NCBI GenBank assembly: GCA_963776375.1 | Contig: CAVZMF010000005.1 | Location: 806,001-870,000 of the forward strand | DNA length: 64,000 nt | From: PALSA-612 sp963776375 | GTDB taxonomy: Bacteria > Actinomycetota > Thermoleophilia > Gaiellales > Gaiellaceae | Reading direction: 5' to 3' | Shown here: piece by piece, positions 61,686-64,000 of the stretch | Numbering within the stretch: the stretch's first letter is position 1 | Layout: each line of letters starts with the position of its first letter | Notes under the pieces: generated by a model | The model's database searches: none | What the model was told of the DNA's origin: nothing | The model's input: the letters and a program-made list of their open reading frames with translations, nothing else | Translations under genes and position numbers: made by a program

Positions 61686-62917
61686 CGCCGCCCGAGAACC
61701 CGCAACACTCGCAGACAGGCAAGAAGCCAAAAGCTCCGGGCGGCCTTGCGGTCGTAGGCGTCTCCGTCTCGGTGCTGGCGGCTGCGACCTTCGCCATCTC
61801 CGCGATCGGCGTGCTCGCCCCGAAGCTCGCCTCGACGTTCGACCTCTCCCGCGCCGGCGTCGGACTCTTGACGTCGTTGATATTTCTCGGCGCGGCGATC
61901 GGATCGGGGCCGGCCGGGAAGCTCACCGACAGGAGCCCTCCAGCCCACGTACTGGGCCTCGCGATGGGCGGGTTCGCGGGCGCCGTCGCGCTGTTCGCGG
62001 TCGCGCCGAATCGACCTGTGCTGCTGGTAGCCGTCACTCTCGCCGGAATTGCTTTCGGCGGAATCAATCCGCCGACGAACGTGATCGTCGCCGGTCGTCT
62101 GGCGCGACGCGTCGGCTTCTTTCTCGGTCTCAAGCAGTCGGGAGTACCACTGGGCGGACTCCTTGCCGGCATCGTCCTGCCCCCGGTCGCGCTTGCCTAT
62201 GGCTGGCGCGTCTCCGTCGGTCTTGCGTCGGTGCTCTGCGGCCTGGCCGCGGTCGGAGTCCTTCTGATTCGAAACGCGCGTTCACTGGTGCAGCCGGCTG
62301 CACCGCACCGGCGAGGGATCGAGCGACGGCAGATCACGGCACTCGGCACGTTCGGCTTTGTGATGGCAGGCAGCCAGTGGGCGTTCCTGACCTATCTCGT
62401 GCTCTTCCTGACCGAGGAGCTGCACTTCGGTCTTGCGTTTGCAGGGCTTGCACTCGCTCTTGCTCAGGGCCTTGGCGTATGCGCCCGGCTGATCTGGGGC
62501 TGGCTCAGCGACGTATCGGGGAAACGCCTCGAGGTGCTGCTGCTGATGGCCGCCATGCAAATCGTGGCGCTCGAGCTCCTCGCCGTGCTGCCGGTTCAAG
62601 CTGCTGTCTGGCCGATGATCGGGCTGGCCGGGTTGAGTGTTGTTGGATGGAACGGGGCGTTCTACGGCCTTGTCGCCGAGACAGCGGGGCCTGGGCGGCT
62701 CGGTCAGGCAACCGGACGAGCGCTTGTCCTGATCTTCGCGGGCTCGGTCATCTTCCCACCGCTCCTGGGAGCATTGGTCGACGCAGTCGACTCCTGGCGT
62801 CTGCTTTGGGCGTTGTGCGGAGGCCTGGTCGCGATCGCCGCGATCGTGCTCTGGACAGGGCTTCGCGAGTCAACGCAGCCGGTGCTCGCGTCAGCGCCGG
62901 CGAATTCCGGCCCTTGA
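61682..62917 (+). CDS. MFS transporter (12 helices)
   Basis: 411 residues. SAIGVLAPKLASTFDLSRAGVGLLTSLIFLGAAIGS, GKLTDRSP (loop 2-3 motif), GLKQSGVPLGGLLAGIVLPP and RLIWGWLSDVSGKR are typical of MFS permeases of the CynX/NNP or oxalate-formate-like branches. The GTG start overlaps the nitroreductase stop. It probably imports or exports the substrate of the neighbouring catabolic enzymes. Confidence 0.85.
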   Translation: MTPPENPQHSQTGKKPKAPGGLAVVGVSVSVLAAATFAISAIGVLAPKLASTFDLSRAGVGLLTSLIFLGAAIGSGPAGKLTDRSPPAHVLGLAMGGFAGAVALFAVAPNRPVLLVAVTLAGIAFGGINPPTNVIVAGRLARRVGFFLGLKQSGVPLGGLLAGIVLPPVALAYGWRVSVGLASVLCGLAAVGVLLIRNARSLVQPAAPHRRGIERRQITALGTFGFVMAGSQWAFLTYLVLFLTEELHFGLAFAGLALALAQGLGVCARLIWGWLSDVSGKRLEVLLLMAAMQIVALELLAVLPVQAAVWPMIGLAGLSVVGWNGAFYGLVAETAGPGRLGQATGRALVLIFAGSVIFPPLLGALVDAVDSWRLLWALCGGLVAIAAIVLWTGLRESTQPVLASAPANSGP

Positions 62918-62929
62918 GTGTCAAATCAC

Positions 62930-63404
62930 GCCTGCGCGACGCACGTCGTCGAGTTCCTGGTCTGACTTGCCGAGCTCCGAGCCGTACACTGATGGTTGTG
63001 CTTGCCGAGTTCCGGCCCCGGGTGGCGAATGCGGCCAGGTGTCTCGGAGAGGCGCGGCATCACGTTCTGCATCAGCATGGCCGAGTTTCGGGTGAGGGAC
63101 TCGTACGAGTGTTTTCCTGGCCAGGTACGTCGACCGAGAAGTCCCCCGAGCCCGAAGATCAGCGTCACCACTCGACGCGGCGCTGAGAAGGCGATGTCCT
63201 CGCAGCGGGCGATTCCGGCCGCCGTCTCGACGATCGGCAGGAGACGGATCTGCCCCTCCTCGATCCCGCGCTCCCGCTCGAGCGTGGCTACCAGCGCGTC
63301 GACTCGACCAGCGTGCTCGCGCTCTCGATCTTCGGCAGCATCAGGCAGTCGATCGCCGGCCGGCCCCTGCTCTCCACGGCGAACGAGTCTAAGCTGCCGC
63401 GCAT
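62930..63404 (-). pseudogene. Decayed HpcH/HpaI aldolase (CitE-like) fragment
   Basis: Minus-strand blocks of a CitE-type lyase are scattered over frames: AIDCLMLPKIES, then VDALVATLERERGIEEGQI and RLLPIVETAAGIARCEDIAF, then VVTLIFGLG and possibly DFSVDV. At least two frame changes (one near 63310), no intact N-terminal barrel strands. The protein would cleave a beta-hydroxyacyl-CoA. It looks like true decay rather than an error, because both ends are missing. Confidence 0.6.
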
Positions 63405-63483
63405 GAACGTGACGCTCCCGCCCGTGGGACTGCGAGAGCAGCTCACGTCAGGCGAAGTCTCCTCTCTCGAGGCGACGGAGGCA

Positions 63484-63755
63484 TCGGGTCGGCGCGCGCG
63501 ACCGCACTCGAGGCTGGGCTCGGTGCGCCTGAAGATGTCGCCGCGGCGGCAGCGCGCGTCCGCGTGACAACCGACCTCGCGGAAGTCGAGCACGCGGATC
63601 TCGTCGTCGAGTCGCTGCCCGAGGACGCCGACGTGAAGCAAGCCGTCCTGGCGCCACTCGCGGTCCGCTTCATGGACGCGACCTTCGCTTCCGACACGTC
63701 CTCGCTGTCGGACAGCGGCCTCGCGGACGAGCTCCGTCGCGATAGAAGCTCATGA
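63484..63755 (+). pseudogene. Fragment of a 3-hydroxyacyl-CoA dehydrogenase NAD-binding domain
   Basis: The frame ATALEAGLGAPEDVAAAAARV, VTTDLAEVEHADLVVESLPEDADVKQAVL and MDATFASDTSSLS matches the middle of the Rossmann domain in this family. The GxGxxG start and the C-terminal catalytic domain are absent. The end overlaps the next ATG (ATGA). Adjacent to another decayed gene; a gene remnant. Confidence 0.6.
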
Positions 63756-64000
63756 CCATCGCTTCCGACGCCTGGCTCGAGCGCGCCCGCGAGCTCCACG
63801 CCTCTCACCCCGTGGTCGAGGCGCACGGCGACATCCCGATGGACCTCCGTCGACGGAGGCTCGCCGGCGAGGAACGGCCGCTTCGCGACGACCACCTCCG
63901 GCGCTTGCGTGCGGGCGGCGTCCGCGTGGAGTTCATGACGGTCGGGGGCGACATGCTGGTGACGATGGACGGCGACGGTCGGCCCGACCTGCGCGCGTGC
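63752..64000 (+). CDS. Membrane dipeptidase (peptidase family M19), 5' part
   Basis: 83 residues to the window edge, frame open. HPVVEAHGDIPMDLRRRRLAGE carries the His-x-Asp that binds the first zinc in M19 dipeptidases (normally DGHND), followed by HLRRLRAGGVRVEFMTVGG, the usual second strand. It hydrolyses dipeptides, often D-containing. The gene continues past the window. Confidence 0.8.
   Translation, partial: MTIASDAWLERARELHASHPVVEAHGDIPMDLRRRRLAGEERPLRDDHLRRLRAGGVRVEFMTVGGDMLVTMDGDGRPDLRAC

Overview
The window is one G+C-rich stretch of bacterial chromosome. Gene content points to Actinomycetota, most likely the Thermoleophilia (Gaiellales or Solirubrobacterales); this is inference, with no rRNA in the window to confirm it. 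Supporting signs are many GTG/TTG starts, -10 boxes of the form TAGACT/TAAACT/TAGAAT lying 6-11 nt before start codons (probable leaderless transcripts), a GerW-type sporulation protein, an ANTAR regulator, DUF1918 and DUF3618-like proteins, a large RNase E/G with disordered ends, and the core order rne-rplU-rpmA...obgE-nadD-rsfS.

Layout. 1-2.0 kb: end of an osmoprotectant ABC transporter (two permeases, binding protein). 2.1-5.8 kb: a GTGA-coupled operon (redoxin, MFS exporter, MetE-like protein), a divergent cupin gene and tRNA-Leu. 6-11 kb: GerW, a broken SRPBCC gene, a LysE exporter, then tig-clpP-clpX. 11-15 kb: small membrane proteins, a hydrolase, and a glyoxylate operon (Cys-rich mini-protein, aceA, unknown, gntR). 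15-22 kb: valS, folC, a zinc-ribbon protein, ndk, two tandem methyltransferases and maf. 21.9-22.6 kb: a REP-flanked tyrosine transposase (RAYT). 22.7-29.6 kb: a DMT transporter and the rod-shape cluster mreBCD-mrdA-rodA. 29.8-40.4 kb: a DUF697 protein, a CMD protein, RNase E, L21/L27, two M29 aminopeptidases, an aminotransferase, obgE, nadD, rsfS and tRNA-Ala. 40.6-47.6 kb: a more accessory region with an ANTAR regulator, epoxide-hydrolase-type enzymes, an odd thioredoxin, a class III cyclase and a truncated LuxR gene. 47.6-53 kb: sufB, a LapA/'WEGEGG' module and groES-groEL. 53.3-59.1 kb: an Mg-type P-ATPase, several very small genes and a second WEGEGG module. 59.2-64 kb: catabolic genes (ketopantoate-reductase-like, racemase, nitroreductase, MFS) with decayed fragments and the start of a dipeptidase.

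Two observations stand out. First, about eleven coding sequences carry single-base frame changes, most of the +1 type. They include essential genes (valS three times, mreB, sufB), so draft sequence error is the simplest explanation and the affected genes should not be read as true pseudogenes without checking. Second, two paralogous small-protein modules, at 50.1-51.0 and 57.9-58.4 kb, share a conserved promoter/leader of about 130 nt and encode an unrecognised protein family (AWEGEGG... YPG...H.FPAI.AW.RYR.GDRS). In the second copy the preceding LapA gene has been reduced to a 14-codon remnant.

Other notable items are the duplicated KLWTPGQ tail on trigger factor, a palindromic hairpin inside the clpP leader coding region, a CTG start for rsfS, and a Cys-rich mini-protein with paired palindromes ahead of aceA. 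No CRISPR array, prophage, plasmid origin or rRNA was seen.
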